A DNA stretch of 64,000 bases from Massilia niastensis DSM 21313 (GCF_000382345.1 NZ_KB908095.1:1-64000), one strand, 5' to 3'; positions 17,900-28,023 are shown, numbered from the stretch's first letter. Numbers and translations are program-made. The notes: generated by a model from the letters alone, not told the origin.

Positions 17900-19936
17900 A
17901 TGTCCTACCTGACCCGCGCCCTGGGCGCCGCCGTGCTGGCGGCGTTCGCCGTGTGCGGCGCCCAGGCTGCCGCTACGCAGCCTCCGGGCGCCCCGCCGTC
18001 CTTCAGCAGCTTCTTCGGCAACTCCCCCTTCGGCGGCGCCAGGCTGTCGCCGAGCGCGCGCTACCTGGCGGTTCGCTCGAGCGCGCCCGGCCAGCGCGAC
18101 TTCCTGCTGGTGGTCGACCTGCAGAACAACAGCGGCAAGGTCGTGGCCTCGTACTCCGACTCCGACGTCGGCGAATTCGAATGGGTCAACGACGAACGCC
18201 TGATCTTCGACACCCGCGACAAGGGTGTCGGCGAGGGCAATATACGCCGGGCGCCGGGCCTGTACGCGGTCAACCGCGACGGCGGGAAATTCGTGCAACT
18301 GGCCGAGCGCACCCGCGGCGGCATGGTCGAAGGCGAAGCGCGCGGCCGCAAGCTGCTGCCCTGGAATACCTTCATGCTCGGCCAGAAGGGCGCCCAGGAT
18401 TCCGACTTCGTCTACGTCGCCAGCGTCGTCTGGGACACCAGGGACCAGATGAGCCACATCGACCTGGTGCGCGTCAACACGCTGACCGGTTTTTCCCAGG
18501 CGGTCCCGCGTCCGGGCCGCAACACGCGCGGCTGGCTGCTCGACCACAAGGGCGAGCCGCGGCTGGCCACGAACTTCGAGGAAAACCTGGTCACGATCCA
18601 CTACCGCGATCCGGCCAGCAGCCAATGGCGCGCCCTGGCCAGCTACCCGGCCTATGGCGACGGCAGCCAGGCCGTGACCCCGCTCGGTTTCGGCCCGGAC
18701 GGCACGCTGTTCGTCGAAGCGCGCGGCAACAAGGAAACGACCTCGGTCCACACCTTCAACTTCGGCACCGGCAAGATCAATCCCGAGCCGGTGCTGGTCA
18801 CGGCCGGCTACGACTTCGACGGCACCCTCGTCTCGAACCGCGACAAGGTGCTGGGCGTGAGCTTCCGGACCGATGCCGTCTCGAACGAATGGTTCGATGC
18901 GGGCATGAAGCAGGTCCAGCAGGCGGTCGACAAGCTGATGCCGTCGACGGTCAACGTGATCACGGTGCCGGCGCAGGCCGACTCGTCCTGGGTGCTGGTG
19001 CGCTCGTATTCCGACATCATTCCGTCCCAGTACGCGCTGTACAACAAGGAAACCGGGGGGCTGAAAAAGATCGGGACCTCGCGTCCGGCGATCGATCCGG
19101 CCCGGATGGGCCGCCAGCAGTTCGTGCGCTACAAGGCGCGCGACGGCCTGGACATCCCGGCCCTGCTGACCATACCGGCCGGCGCCAAGCCCCGCGCCCT
19201 GCCGCTGGTGGTCATGGTGCACGGCGGTCCCTACGTGCGCGGCAATTCCTGGGGCTGGGATGCGGAGTCGCAGTTCCTCGCTTCGCGCGGCTACGCGGTG
19301 CTGGAACCCGAATTCCGCGGCAGCCTCGGCTTCGGCGCGAAGCACTTCAAGGCCGGCTGGAAGCAGTGGGGCCTGGCGATGCAGAACGACATCGCCGACG
19401 GCGTGCGCTGGGCGATCGACAAGGGCATCGTCGATCCGAAGCGCGTCTGCATCGCGGGCGCCAGCTATGGCGGCTATGCCACCCTGATGGGCCTGGTCAA
19501 CGATCCGGACCTGTACAAGTGCGGCATCAACTGGGTCGGCGTCACCGACATCAACCTGATGTACGACAACGGCTGGAACTTCGAGTCCGACCTGCCCGAC
19601 GAATGGAAGATGTACGGCATGCCCGAGATGATCGGCGACCGGATCAAGGATGCGGCCCAGCTGAAGGCCACCTCGCCGCTGGTGCAGGCGGCGCGCATCA
19701 CCCAGCCGCTGCTGCTGGCCTACGGCGGCGTCGACATGCGCGTGCCGATCAACCACGGCACCCAATTCCGCGACGCGGTCATGCGCACCAACAAACAGGT
19801 GGAATGGGTCGAGTATCCGGAGGAAGGCCACGGCTTCAGGCTGGAGAAGAACAGCGTCGACTTCTGGACCCGGGTCGAGAAGTTCCTCGACCGGCACATC
19901 GGCAAGGGCGTCTCCGCGGGCGCGGCGGCGCCGTAA
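17900..19936 (+). CDS. S9 family peptidase, first of a tandem pair
   Basis: This 678-residue exported enzyme starts with a Sec signal (LTRALGAAVLAAFAVCGAQA). An N-terminal propeller-type region (about 40-410) contains repeats such as LSPSARYLAV and FEWVNDERLIFD. The catalytic domain holds GASYGGYATL (Ser522), GGVDMRVP (Asp612) and EEGHGF (His644). It probably acts as a periplasmic dipeptidyl- or acylaminoacyl-peptidase. It is followed 97 bases later by a paralogue with nearly the same catalytic domain. Compared with the S9 gene at 3337 it is only distantly similar. Confidence 0.93.
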   Translation: MSYLTRALGAAVLAAFAVCGAQAAATQPPGAPPSFSSFFGNSPFGGARLSPSARYLAVRSSAPGQRDFLLVVDLQNNSGKVVASYSDSDVGEFEWVNDERLIFDTRDKGVGEGNIRRAPGLYAVNRDGGKFVQLAERTRGGMVEGEARGRKLLPWNTFMLGQKGAQDSDFVYVASVVWDTRDQMSHIDLVRVNTLTGFSQAVPRPGRNTRGWLLDHKGEPRLATNFEENLVTIHYRDPASSQWRALASYPAYGDGSQAVTPLGFGPDGTLFVEARGNKETTSVHTFNFGTGKINPEPVLVTAGYDFDGTLVSNRDKVLGVSFRTDAVSNEWFDAGMKQVQQAVDKLMPSTVNVITVPAQADSSWVLVRSYSDIIPSQYALYNKETGGLKKIGTSRPAIDPARMGRQQFVRYKARDGLDIPALLTIPAGAKPRALPLVVMVHGGPYVRGNSWGWDAESQFLASRGYAVLEPEFRGSLGFGAKHFKAGWKQWGLAMQNDIADGVRWAIDKGIVDPKRVCIAGASYGGYATLMGLVNDPDLYKCGINWVGVTDINLMYDNGWNFESDLPDEWKMYGMPEMIGDRIKDAAQLKATSPLVQAARITQPLLLAYGGVDMRVPINHGTQFRDAVMRTNKQVEWVEYPEEGHGFRLEKNSVDFWTRVEKFLDRHIGKGVSAGAAAP

Positions 19937-20033
19937 GGCCGCGTCGTGACAATCGGTGAGCTTCCAGCGCCCTCGCGCTGGTATGCTCCTGTTTCCCGCT
20001 GACAGGCTTCCGCCTTCGCTTTCGAGGTGAACC

Positions 20034-22046
20034 ATGTCCATCCGCCGTTTTCAGCTGGCGAGCGTCCTGCTTGCCGCCGCACTGTGGGCCGCGCCGCATG
20101 CCGTGGCCCAGCCAGCCCCGCCGCCCATCCAGCACTTCTTCGCCAATCCACAGCTCGACGACGCGCGCCTGTCGCCCAGTGGCCGCTACCTGGCCGCGCT
20201 GTCGGGCGCCGAGGAGCGCCGCGACATGCTCGTCGTGATCGACCTGCAGGAGAACAAGCTCAAGGTGGTCGCCGGCTACAGCAACGTCGACGTGCTCGAC
20301 TTCCAATGGGTCAACGACCAGCGCCTGCTGTTCAATGTCAGCGACAAGCAGGTGGGCCCGGGCGGCAAGTTCGAGGCCAGCGGCCTGTATGCGGTCAACC
20401 GCGACGGCTCGCACCTGCGCCAGCTGGCCGCGCGCCGCGGGATCACGATCACCGATGTCGAAAGCTACATCAAGGTTCGCCTCCTGCCCTGGCATACCTT
20501 CATGCTGGACCAGCCTGGCGCGCAGGACTCCGACTGGGTCTACGTGAGCAGCCACGACTACGAAAAAAATGGCGAGCTGCGCGCGGTCAACCTGCTGCGC
20601 CTGAACACCGTGACCGGCCAGAGCCAGGCCGTGCAGCGTCCCCGCGCCGTCAAGCACTGGCTGCTGGACAATGCGGGGGAGCCGCGGCTGACGGTGTCAT
20701 GGGAAGGCGCGACCACCACCGTGCATTACCGCGACCCGGCGAGTTCGCAATGGCGCGCCATCGCCAGCTTTGGGTCCTACACCGGCGGCGAGGGAACCTT
20801 CGATCCGGTCGGTTTCGGAAACGACGGCGCGCTGTACGTGATTGCCACGGGCGGCAAGGACACCGAGGCGCTGTACACCTTCAACCTCACGACCGGGAAA
20901 CTCGGTCCCGAACCGGTGGTCGAGGCCGAGGGCTACGATTTTTCCGGCGCCCTGGTCAGCCGCGCCGGCAAGCTGCTCGGGGTCACGCTGCGCACCGACG
21001 CCACCGCCAGCATCTGGTTCGATCCCGGCATGCAGGCCATCCAGAAGAAAGTCGACGCCCTGCTGCCGGCGACGGTCAACCTGGTCTCGGTGGCCGCCAG
21101 CCCGGATGCCCCATGGGTGCTGGTACGCTCCTACTCCGACGTCCAACCCTTGAGCTTCCTGTTGTACAACCTCAAGACTGGCGCCCTGGGCAAGATCGGC
21201 GACACCCATCCCGGCATCGATCCGAAACGCATGGGCCGGCAGGAACCGATCCGCTACCAGGCGCGCGACGGGCGCCCCATTCCCGGACTCCTGACGCTGC
21301 CGGCCGGCGGCGCCAGGAGCAAGCTGCCGCTGGTGGTGCTGGTGCACGGCGGCCCCTATGTGCGCGGCAAGAGCTGGGGATGGGAGCCGGAATCGCAGTT
21401 CCTCGCCTCGCGCGGCTATGCGGTGCTGGAACCGGAATTCCGCGGCAGCACCGGCTTCGGCATGGCGCACTTCCAGGCAGGCTGGAAGCAGTGGGGCCTG
21501 GCGATGCAGGACGACATCGCCGACGGCGTGCGCTGGGCGATCGACAAGGGCATCGCCGATCCGCAGCGCGTCTGCATCGCCGGCGCCAGCTACGGCGGTT
21601 ACGCCACCCTGATGGGACTGGTGCGCGACCCCGACCTGTACCGCTGCGGCGTCAACTGGGCGGGCGTGACCGACATCAACCTGCTGTACGACGGCCACTG
21701 GAGCTTCGACTCCGACCTCGGCGCCGACTGGAAGAACTACGGCATGCCGGTGCTGATCGGCGACCAGGTCAGGGACGCCGCCCAGCTGAAGGCCACTTCG
21801 CCCATCGAGCAGGCGGCGCGCCTCACCCGGCCGCTGCTGATGGCCTACGGCGGCGTCGACCGGCGCGTGCCGATGTACCACGGCACGACATTCCGCGATG
21901 CGGTCTCGCGCACCAACAAGCAGGTGGAATGGATCGAGTATCAGGACGAAGGCCATGGCTGGTCGCTGCCGAAGAACCGGATCGACTTCTGGACCCGGGT
22001 CGAGAAGTTCCTCGACCGGCACATCGGCGCCGGCGCCGCGCGCTGA
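20034..22046 (+). CDS. S9 family peptidase, second of a tandem pair
   Basis: This 670-residue exported enzyme has a signal peptide ending near ALWAAPHAVAQ. The propeller region differs clearly from its upstream paralogue. The catalytic half is almost the same: GASYGGYATL (Ser519), GGVDRRVP (Asp609), DEGHGW (His641), and the shared text FLASRGYAVLEPEFRGS. A GAGGTGAACC ribosome site precedes ATG 20034. The pair looks like a local duplication with divergence in the part that selects substrates. It ends at a strong terminator shared with purM. Confidence 0.93.
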   Translation: MSIRRFQLASVLLAAALWAAPHAVAQPAPPPIQHFFANPQLDDARLSPSGRYLAALSGAEERRDMLVVIDLQENKLKVVAGYSNVDVLDFQWVNDQRLLFNVSDKQVGPGGKFEASGLYAVNRDGSHLRQLAARRGITITDVESYIKVRLLPWHTFMLDQPGAQDSDWVYVSSHDYEKNGELRAVNLLRLNTVTGQSQAVQRPRAVKHWLLDNAGEPRLTVSWEGATTTVHYRDPASSQWRAIASFGSYTGGEGTFDPVGFGNDGALYVIATGGKDTEALYTFNLTTGKLGPEPVVEAEGYDFSGALVSRAGKLLGVTLRTDATASIWFDPGMQAIQKKVDALLPATVNLVSVAASPDAPWVLVRSYSDVQPLSFLLYNLKTGALGKIGDTHPGIDPKRMGRQEPIRYQARDGRPIPGLLTLPAGGARSKLPLVVLVHGGPYVRGKSWGWEPESQFLASRGYAVLEPEFRGSTGFGMAHFQAGWKQWGLAMQDDIADGVRWAIDKGIADPQRVCIAGASYGGYATLMGLVRDPDLYRCGVNWAGVTDINLLYDGHWSFDSDLGADWKNYGMPVLIGDQVRDAAQLKATSPIEQAARLTRPLLMAYGGVDRRVPMYHGTTFRDAVSRTNKQVEWIEYQDEGHGWSLPKNRIDFWTRVEKFLDRHIGAGAAR

Positions 22047-22064
22047 CGCCCCGGGTCCTGAACG

Positions 22065-22094
22065 ACAACGGGCGCCCCGCGGGGCGCCCGTTGT
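22065..22094. terminator. GC-rich hairpin between S9 peptidase and purM
   Basis: ACAACGGGCGCCCC and its exact complement GGGGCGCCCGTTGT are separated by two bases, giving a very stable palindrome between convergent genes. There is no long T-run, so it acts either as a terminator or as an mRNA 3' barrier. Confidence 0.75.
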
Positions 22095-22111
22095 GCTTCA
22101 TTCAAGCCGGA

Positions 22112-23155
22112 TCATTCGACCACGGTCTGCGCCTGGCCTTCCGCGCGGGCGCGGATCTCGCCGATGCGGTACACGGTCTCGCCGGCCGCCTGCAGCTGGG
22201 CCATGGCGGCGTCCGCGTTCTCTTTCGAGACGATCACGGTCATGCCGATGCCGCAGTTGAACACGCGGTGCATTTCGGCGTCGGCCACGCCGCCGTGCTG
22301 CTGCAGCCACTGGAACAGCGGTGGCATCGTCCAGGACTTGCCGTCCAGCACCGCGGTCAGCTTATCCTGCAGCACGCGCGGGATGTTCTCGACCAGGCCG
22401 CCACCGGTGATGTGCACCAGGCCCTTCACTTCCATCGATTGCATCAGGGCCAGCAGCGGCTTGACGTAAATACGGGTCGGCGCCATCAGCACGTCGGCCA
22501 GCTTGCGGCCGTGGAAGTCGGCTTCCAGGTCGGGCTTGGCGACGTCGATGATCTTGCGCACCAGCGAGTAGCCGTTCGAGTGCGCGCCCGACGAGGCCAG
22601 GCCCAGCACCACGTCGCCCGGAGTAATCTTGGTGCCGTCGATGATCTGCGATTTTTCCACCGCGCCGACGGCGAAGCCGGCCAGGTCGTATTCGCCGTCC
22701 GGGTACATGCTCGGCATCTCGGCGGTTTCACCGCCGATCAGCGCGCAGCCGGCCTGTTCGCAGCCCTGGGCGATGCCCTTGACCACGTCGGTCGCGGTCG
22801 GCACGTCCAGCTTGCCGCAGGCGAAATAGTCGAGGAAGAACAGGGGTTCGGCGCCCTGCACCAGGATGTCGTTCACGCTCATGGCGACCAGGTCGATGCC
22901 GACCGTGTCGTGGCGGTTCAGCTCGAAAGCCAGCTTCAGCTTGGTGCCGACGCCATCGGTGCCGGAGACCAGCACCGGCTCCTTGTACTTCTTGCTGATC
23001 TCAAACAGCGCGCCAAAACCGCCGATGCCGCCCAGTACGCCTTCGCGCATGGTGCGCTTGGCGAAGGGCTTGATCGCTTCGACCAGGGCGTCGCCGGCAT
23101 CGATATCGACACCCGCGTCGCGGTAGGAGAGAGAAACATTAGATGGTTGGCTCAT
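22112..23155 (-). CDS. purM: Phosphoribosylformylglycinamidine cyclo-ligase (AIR synthetase)
   Basis: This 347-residue enzyme closes the imidazole ring to form AIR in purine synthesis, using ATP. The start is ATG 23155 ([17 protein letters not shown]); the longer open frame adds a Pro-rich stretch not seen in the family. Signatures include [44 protein letters not shown] and [14 protein letters not shown]. Length is normal. It is divergent from the exporter gene at 23273. Confidence 0.97.
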   Translation of the reverse strand: MSQPSNVSLSYRDAGVDIDAGDALVEAIKPFAKRTMREGVLGGIGGFGALFEISKKYKEPVLVSGTDGVGTKLKLAFELNRHDTVGIDLVAMSVNDILVQGAEPLFFLDYFACGKLDVPTATDVVKGIAQGCEQAGCALIGGETAEMPSMYPDGEYDLAGFAVGAVEKSQIIDGTKITPGDVVLGLASSGAHSNGYSLVRKIIDVAKPDLEADFHGRKLADVLMAPTRIYVKPLLALMQSMEVKGLVHITGGGLVENIPRVLQDKLTAVLDGKSWTMPPLFQWLQQHGGVADAEMHRVFNCGIGMTVIVSKENADAAMAQLQAAGETVYRIGEIRARAEGQAQTVVE

Positions 23156-23272
23156 GGTATTTGGCAGCGGAGGCGGTAAAATAGAAGGCGGCGACCGGGG
23201 AGAACTGGTCAATCCTCTATTTTAGCAAAACGGCTCTCTTCCAACCCGTTTAACGAACATAACAACAAACGC

Positions 23273-24355
23273 ATGCCATTTTTTTTGACTCCAGAGCAGA
23301 AGCAATCGACATTCTGGTTCGCGCTCTGGCTGGCACTGGCGCTTTTGTTATACACCCTGGGACCGATCCTGTCGCCGTTTATCGCCTCGGCGATCCTGGC
23401 CTATGCATTGGGCGGCGCGGTCGACCGGCTGAACCGGACGCGCCAGGGCCGCCCCCGGATGCCGCGCACGGTGGCGGTGTCGCTGGTGATGCTGGCCTTT
23501 TTCGCGGCGGTGGTGGCCGTGGTGCTGATCGTGATCCCGGTGCTGCGCGCCGAGCTTCCGTTGCTGCAGGCCAAGATCCCGGCCTTCTTCACCAAGCTCG
23601 ACAGCATTCTGTCGCCCTTCCTGGCAGAGTATGGCATCCGGGTAAAGCTCGACAGCGCGGGCCTGCGCGACCTGCTCACCCAGCAGGTCGCGGCCAGCGG
23701 CCAGGATGTCTGGACCACGGTGCTGGCCAAGGTGCGCGTCGGCGGCAGCGCCCTGCTCGGCTGGATCGCGACCCTGACCCTGGTGCCGGTGGTGCTGTTC
23801 TACCTGTTGCTGGATTGGCATCCCCTGCTGGCCCGCATCGAAGGCGCGATCCCGCGCCGCTATGCGCCGCAGACGATCGTGATGGCGCGCGAGACCGACG
23901 GGCTGCTGGCGCAATACCTGCGCGGCCAGCTGCTGGTGATGCTGGTGCTGGCCGTGTACTACTCGGCCGCCCTGTCCATGCTCGGGCTGGACGTGGCGCT
24001 GCCGGTCGGCATCCTGACCGGCCTGCTGGGCTTCGTGCCCTACCTGGGCTTCGGCCTGGGCCTGCTGCTGGCGCTGATCGCGGCGCTGCTGCAGTTCACC
24101 GGCTGGGAAGGCCTGGTCTGGGTCGGCGTGATTTATACCGCCGGGCAATTGATTGAGAGTTTTATTTTGACGCCGCGCCTGGTGGGCGAGCGTATCGGCC
24201 TGCATCCGCTGGCGGTGATCTTCGCGCTGATGGCCTTCGGCGAGCTGTTCGGCTTCGCCGGCGTGCTGCTGGCCCTGCCCGCGTCGGCGGTCCTGATGGT
24301 GGCATTCCGCCACGTGCGGCGACACTATCTGCGCAGCAGCTTCTATAATGCCTGA
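23273..24355 (+). CDS. AI-2E family transporter (PerM-like)
   Basis: This 360-residue membrane protein has eight or so predicted membrane segments: pairs near residues 15-50 and 65-90, then a cluster at 155-340. The middle soluble part (90-150) is typical of AI-2E family exporters. The C-terminal text IYTAGQLIESFILTPRLVG and GFVPYLGFGLGLLLAL is characteristic. The transported substrate is unknown here; some members move AI-2 and others are Na+/H+ antiporters. It lies upstream of hda, which is a conserved neighbour in betaproteobacteria. Confidence 0.87.
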   Translation: MPFFLTPEQKQSTFWFALWLALALLLYTLGPILSPFIASAILAYALGGAVDRLNRTRQGRPRMPRTVAVSLVMLAFFAAVVAVVLIVIPVLRAELPLLQAKIPAFFTKLDSILSPFLAEYGIRVKLDSAGLRDLLTQQVAASGQDVWTTVLAKVRVGGSALLGWIATLTLVPVVLFYLLLDWHPLLARIEGAIPRRYAPQTIVMARETDGLLAQYLRGQLLVMLVLAVYYSAALSMLGLDVALPVGILTGLLGFVPYLGFGLGLLLALIAALLQFTGWEGLVWVGVIYTAGQLIESFILTPRLVGERIGLHPLAVIFALMAFGELFGFAGVLLALPASAVLMVAFRHVRRHYLRSSFYNA

Positions 24356-24400
24356 GGCTTATGATCTTTTTTGCATGTACCATTGCATGATGCGGACGCC

Positions 24401-25084
24401 ATGAAACAGCTGGTGCTCGACTTAGGCGCCGAGCCGGCGCACAGCCTGGACACCTTCCAGGTAGGAGCAAATGCCGAACTGGCGCACCTGATGCACCTGT
24501 TCGCGGAACGCGCTTCGCGCGAGCATTTCGCCTACCTGTGGGGCGACACCGGCGCCGGCAAGACCCACCTGCTGCAGGCGCTGGCAGCCAGCCCCGGTTC
24601 GCGCTACATCCCGTTCGACGCGCCGGAAGACCAGTTCGTCCATGCGCCGGGCATCACGCTCTACCTGCTCGACGACTGCGACCGCCTGTCGCCGCAGCGC
24701 CAGATCGACGCCTTCGCCCTGTTCAACCAGATCCGCGAGCATGGCGCCTACATGGTCTGCACCGGCCCGGTGCCGCCGGCGGTGCTGCAGGTGCGCGAAG
24801 ACCTGCGCACGCGCATGGGCTGGGGCCTGGTGTACCAGATCCACGGCCTGTCCGACGACGAGAAGATCGCCGCGCTCACGCAGGCCGCCGAGGCGCGCGG
24901 TTTGACCCTGTCCGCCAGCGTGTTACCCTATTTGTTGTCCCACTTCAAACGCGACATGCGTTCCCTCGCCACGATGCTGGACGCTCTCGACCAATATTCG
25001 CTCGAGACCCAGCGCCCGGTCACGCTGCCCCTGCTGCGTGACCTGTTGTTGCAGGAAAATCAGCAGTCGGAACCCAAAGAATGA
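24401..25084 (+). CDS. hda: DnaA regulatory inactivator Hda
   Basis: This 227-residue AAA+ protein promotes hydrolysis of DnaA-bound ATP at the sliding clamp after initiation. The N-terminal QLVLDL (residues 3-8) fits the clamp-binding motif. Walker A is GDTGAGKT (48-55) and Walker B is LYLLDD near 87-92. ATG 24401 places the clamp motif at the extreme N-terminus; an upstream ATG at 24371 would add ten residues and is unlikely. It overlaps the HAD gene by four bases (ATGA), so the two are translationally coupled. Confidence 0.94.
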   Translation: MKQLVLDLGAEPAHSLDTFQVGANAELAHLMHLFAERASREHFAYLWGDTGAGKTHLLQALAASPGSRYIPFDAPEDQFVHAPGITLYLLDDCDRLSPQRQIDAFALFNQIREHGAYMVCTGPVPPAVLQVREDLRTRMGWGLVYQIHGLSDDEKIAALTQAAEARGLTLSASVLPYLLSHFKRDMRSLATMLDALDQYSLETQRPVTLPLLRDLLLQENQQSEPKE

Positions 25085-25755
25085 AAAACCTTGCGCTGTT
25101 TGACCTCGACCATACGCTGCTTCCGATCGATTCGGACTACGAATGGGGCGAGTTCCTGGTGCGCGTGCAGGCGGTCGACGAAACCGCCTTCCGCCGCCGC
25201 AACGATGAATTCTTCGCCCAGTACCAGGCCGGCGTGCTCGATCCTGTCGAGTACCTCGAGTTCGCACTCGGCACCCTGGCGCGCTTCCCGCGCGAGCGGC
25301 TCGACGCCCTGCACGCGCAGTACATGCGCGAGGTGATCACGCCGAATATCCACCCACAGGCGCTGGCGCTGGTGCGCGAGCACATGGAAGCGGGCGACCT
25401 GGTGGCGATCATCACCGCCACCAACCACTTCATCACCGCGCCGATCGCGCGCGCCTTCGGGGTCGAGCACCACATCGCCGCGATGCCGGAATTCGACGCC
25501 CAGGGCCTCCTGACCGGCAAGCTGGCCGGCACCCCGACCTCGGGCCCGGGCAAGGTCACCCACATGCACGCCTGGCTGGAGCGCCTGGGACGGCCGTTCG
25601 AAAGCTTCGAACGCAGCCATTTCTACAGCGATTCGCACAACGACATTCCGCTGCTGTCGGTCGTGTCCCATCCGGTCGCCACCAACCCGAGCGCCGCGCT
25701 CGCAAGCCACGCAGAGCAGCAGGGCTGGCCAACCATCCGTCTATTCAATGATTAA
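25081..25755 (+). CDS. HAD-superfamily IB phosphatase
   Basis: This 224-residue hydrolase carries FDLDHTLLP (nucleophile Asp8 and acid/base Asp10), the Thr motif in ITATNHF, and SDSHNDIPLL as the acidic loop. The layout matches HAD-IB enzymes related to phosphoserine phosphatase and CicA. The substrate is unknown. It overlaps hda at its start and pcnB at its end, inside a compact hda-HAD-pcnB-folK unit, an arrangement widespread in this order. Confidence 0.9.
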   Translation: MKNLALFDLDHTLLPIDSDYEWGEFLVRVQAVDETAFRRRNDEFFAQYQAGVLDPVEYLEFALGTLARFPRERLDALHAQYMREVITPNIHPQALALVREHMEAGDLVAIITATNHFITAPIARAFGVEHHIAAMPEFDAQGLLTGKLAGTPTSGPGKVTHMHAWLERLGRPFESFERSHFYSDSHNDIPLLSVVSHPVATNPSAALASHAEQQGWPTIRLFND

Positions 25756-27127
25756 AAAATTCATCCGTAAAATCCTCGGCGTCAAAGACCAGCGCGACCT
25801 GACCGAGCCGGTGATCCTCGGCCCGGACGAGCACCAGATCGATCCGAAGAACGTCTCGGCGAACGCGGTCCGGGTGACCCAGACCCTGCAGGAAGCCGGC
25901 TACAAGGCCTTCGTGGTGGGCGGCGCGGTGCGCGACCTGCTGCTGGGCGTGAAGCCGAAGGATTTCGACATCGCCACCGACGCCACGCCCGAGCAGGTCA
26001 AGCGCCTGTTCCGGCGCGCGTTCATCATCGGGCGCCGCTTCCAGATCGTGCACGTGATGTTCGGCCAGGACCTGCTCGAGGTGACCACCTTCCGCGGCGC
26101 CGGCAGCGACAACGCGCCCAAGGACGAGCATGGCCGGGTCCTGCGCGACAATCATTTCGGCCCGCAGCACGAGGACGCGGCGCGGCGCGACTTCACCATC
26201 AACGCGATGTACTACGATCCGGCGACGCAGAGCGTGCTGGACTACCACGGCGGCATCGAGGACATCCGCGCCAAGACCCTGCGCATCATCGGCATGCCGG
26301 AAGCGCGCTACCGCGAAGACCCGGTGCGCATGCTGCGCGTGGTGCGCTTCGCGGCCAAGCTGGGCTTCACCATCGAGCCGACCACGCGCGCGCCGATCCC
26401 CGTCATGGCGCCCCTGATCGACAACGTGCCGGCGGCGCGCGTGTTCGACGAGATGCTCAAGCTGCTGCTGTCGGGCCACGCACTGGCCTGCCTGAAGGAG
26501 CTGCGCTCGGCCGGCCTGCACCATGGCCTGCTGCCGCTGCTGGACGTGGTGCTGGAGCAGCCGATCGGCATGAAGTTCGTGACCCTGGCGCTGGATTCGA
26601 CCGATGGCCGCGTCAAGGCCGGCAAGGGCGTCTCGCCGGGCTTCCTGTTCGCCTCGCTGCTGTGGCACCAGGTGCTGGAGAAGTGGAACGCCTACCGCGC
26701 CGCCGGCGAAATGCCGATCCCGGCGCTGCACCTGGCGGCCGACGACGTGCTCGAGACCCAGACCGACAACCTGGCCCTGCAGCGCCGCATCGCCACCGAC
26801 ATGCGCGACATCTGGGCCATGCAGCCGCGCTTCGAGCGCCGCGCCGGCCGCGCGCCGTACAAGCTGCTGGAGCACCCGCGCTTCCGCGCCGGCTACGATT
26901 TCCTGCTGCTGCGCTGCGCCTCGGGCGAACTGCCGGCCGAGATCGGCGAGTGGTGGACCGAATTCTACGAAGCCGAGGGCGGCGAACGCGAGCGCCTGGT
27001 GGCCGTCGCCAGCACCCGCGAAGCGGCCGCGCCGAAGAAGCGCCGTCCGCGCCGCGGTCCGCGCAAGAGCGCCGGCGAAGGCGCGCCGGTCCAGGCCCAG
27101 GCCACGGCCGGGGGCGGCGACGAATGA
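25748..27127 (+). CDS. pcnB: Poly(A) polymerase I
   Basis: This 459-residue enzyme adds poly(A) tails that mark RNA for decay. The nucleotidyltransferase signature is FVVGGAVRDLLLG (GG at 58-59) with catalytic acids in DFDIATD (72-78). RRDFTINAMYYDP and the RNA-binding region REDPVRMLRVVRFAAKL follow. The C-terminus is basic (KKRRPRRGPRK), as is usual for RNA contact. It overlaps both neighbours, so it is in one operon with hda and folK. Confidence 0.96.
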   Translation: MIKKFIRKILGVKDQRDLTEPVILGPDEHQIDPKNVSANAVRVTQTLQEAGYKAFVVGGAVRDLLLGVKPKDFDIATDATPEQVKRLFRRAFIIGRRFQIVHVMFGQDLLEVTTFRGAGSDNAPKDEHGRVLRDNHFGPQHEDAARRDFTINAMYYDPATQSVLDYHGGIEDIRAKTLRIIGMPEARYREDPVRMLRVVRFAAKLGFTIEPTTRAPIPVMAPLIDNVPAARVFDEMLKLLLSGHALACLKELRSAGLHHGLLPLLDVVLEQPIGMKFVTLALDSTDGRVKAGKGVSPGFLFASLLWHQVLEKWNAYRAAGEMPIPALHLAADDVLETQTDNLALQRRIATDMRDIWAMQPRFERRAGRAPYKLLEHPRFRAGYDFLLLRCASGELPAEIGEWWTEFYEAEGGERERLVAVASTREAAAPKKRRPRRGPRKSAGEGAPVQAQATAGGGDE

Positions 27128-27597
27128 TCGCCTATGTCGGCATCGGCGCCAACCTGGGCGATGCGCGCGCGAACGTGGTCGACGCCCTGGCGCGCCTGGC
27201 CGCCCTGCCCGGCGCCAGCCTGGTGCGCGCCTCCGGCCTGTACCGCAGCGCGCCGGTCGACGCCGGCGGCGACGACTACATCAATGCCGTCGCCTGCCTC
27301 GACACCACCCTGTCGGGGCACGAACTCCTGAGCGCGCTGCACGGCATCGAGCTGGCGCACGGACGCGAACGCCCCTACCGCAACGCGCCGCGCACGCTCG
27401 ACCTCGACCTGCTGCTGTACGGCGACCAGGTCATCCGCAGCGCCACCCTGTGCGTGCCCCATCCGCGCATGCACGAGCGCGCCTTCGTGCTGGCGCCGCT
27501 GCTCGAGATCGCGCCGGATGCACAGATTCCCGGTTTGGGCCCGGCGCGCGATTTCGCGCCGCACGTGGCGGACCAGGCCATCGCAAGGATGGCTTGA
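27124..27597 (+). CDS. folK: 2-amino-4-hydroxy-6-hydroxymethyldihydropteridine pyrophosphokinase
   Basis: This 157-residue HPPK transfers pyrophosphate from ATP in folate synthesis. The start ATG 27124 overlaps the pcnB stop. Family signatures are GIGANLGD at the start and PRTLDLDLLLYG (residues 89-100), which binds the substrate and magnesium, then PHPRMHERAFVLAPL. Its place after pcnB and before panB is the usual order in this group. Confidence 0.97.
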   Translation: MIAYVGIGANLGDARANVVDALARLAALPGASLVRASGLYRSAPVDAGGDDYINAVACLDTTLSGHELLSALHGIELAHGRERPYRNAPRTLDLDLLLYGDQVIRSATLCVPHPRMHERAFVLAPLLEIAPDAQIPGLGPARDFAPHVADQAIARMA

Positions 27598-27601
27598 AGT
27601 G

Positions 27602-27949
27602 ATGCAGATTCCCGTCTGGGTACAGACTGGCGGCCTGCTGGTGCTGTCGAACGTGTTCATGACCTTCGCCTGGTATGGCCACCTGAAAGGCCTGCAGAAC
27701 CGCGCCTGGTACGTGGCGGCGCTGATCAGCTGGGGCATCGCCCTGTTCGAATACCTGCTGCAGGTGCCGGCCAACCGCATCGGCCACACCCAGTTCAGCC
27801 TGGCGCAACTGAAGATCATGCAGGAAGCGATCACGCTGAGCGTGTTCGTGCCGTTCGCGATGTTCTACATGAACCAGCCGTTCAAGCTCGATTACGTGTG
27901 GGCCGCGCTGTGCCTGGTGGGCGCGGTGTACTTCATCTTCCGCTCCTGA
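27602..27949 (+). CDS. DUF486 / DMT-superfamily small membrane protein
   Basis: This 115-residue protein has four membrane segments (about 8-28, 38-55, 70-92, 97-114) and matches DUF486: the text [31 protein letters not shown] and [16 protein letters not shown] is distinctive. ATG 27602 is used; a GTG one codon earlier is also possible. Function is unknown, possibly small-molecule transport. It starts 4 bases after folK and is probably in the same transcript. Confidence 0.88.
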   Translation: MQIPVWVQTGGLLVLSNVFMTFAWYGHLKGLQNRAWYVAALISWGIALFEYLLQVPANRIGHTQFSLAQLKIMQEAITLSVFVPFAMFYMNQPFKLDYVWAALCLVGAVYFIFRS

Positions 27950-28023
27950 CGCGTCTTGTGCGCGTTCGCGGCCATGGCATTACACTACGCGGTCTGAACG
28001 TTTCGTTTTTTCAAAGGATTTGT

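Noticed and set aside
20027..23179. Long plus-strand frame over an S9 peptidase and purM
   Set aside because: It overlaps the real S9 frame in another phase and crosses a strong terminator into the opposite strand of purM.
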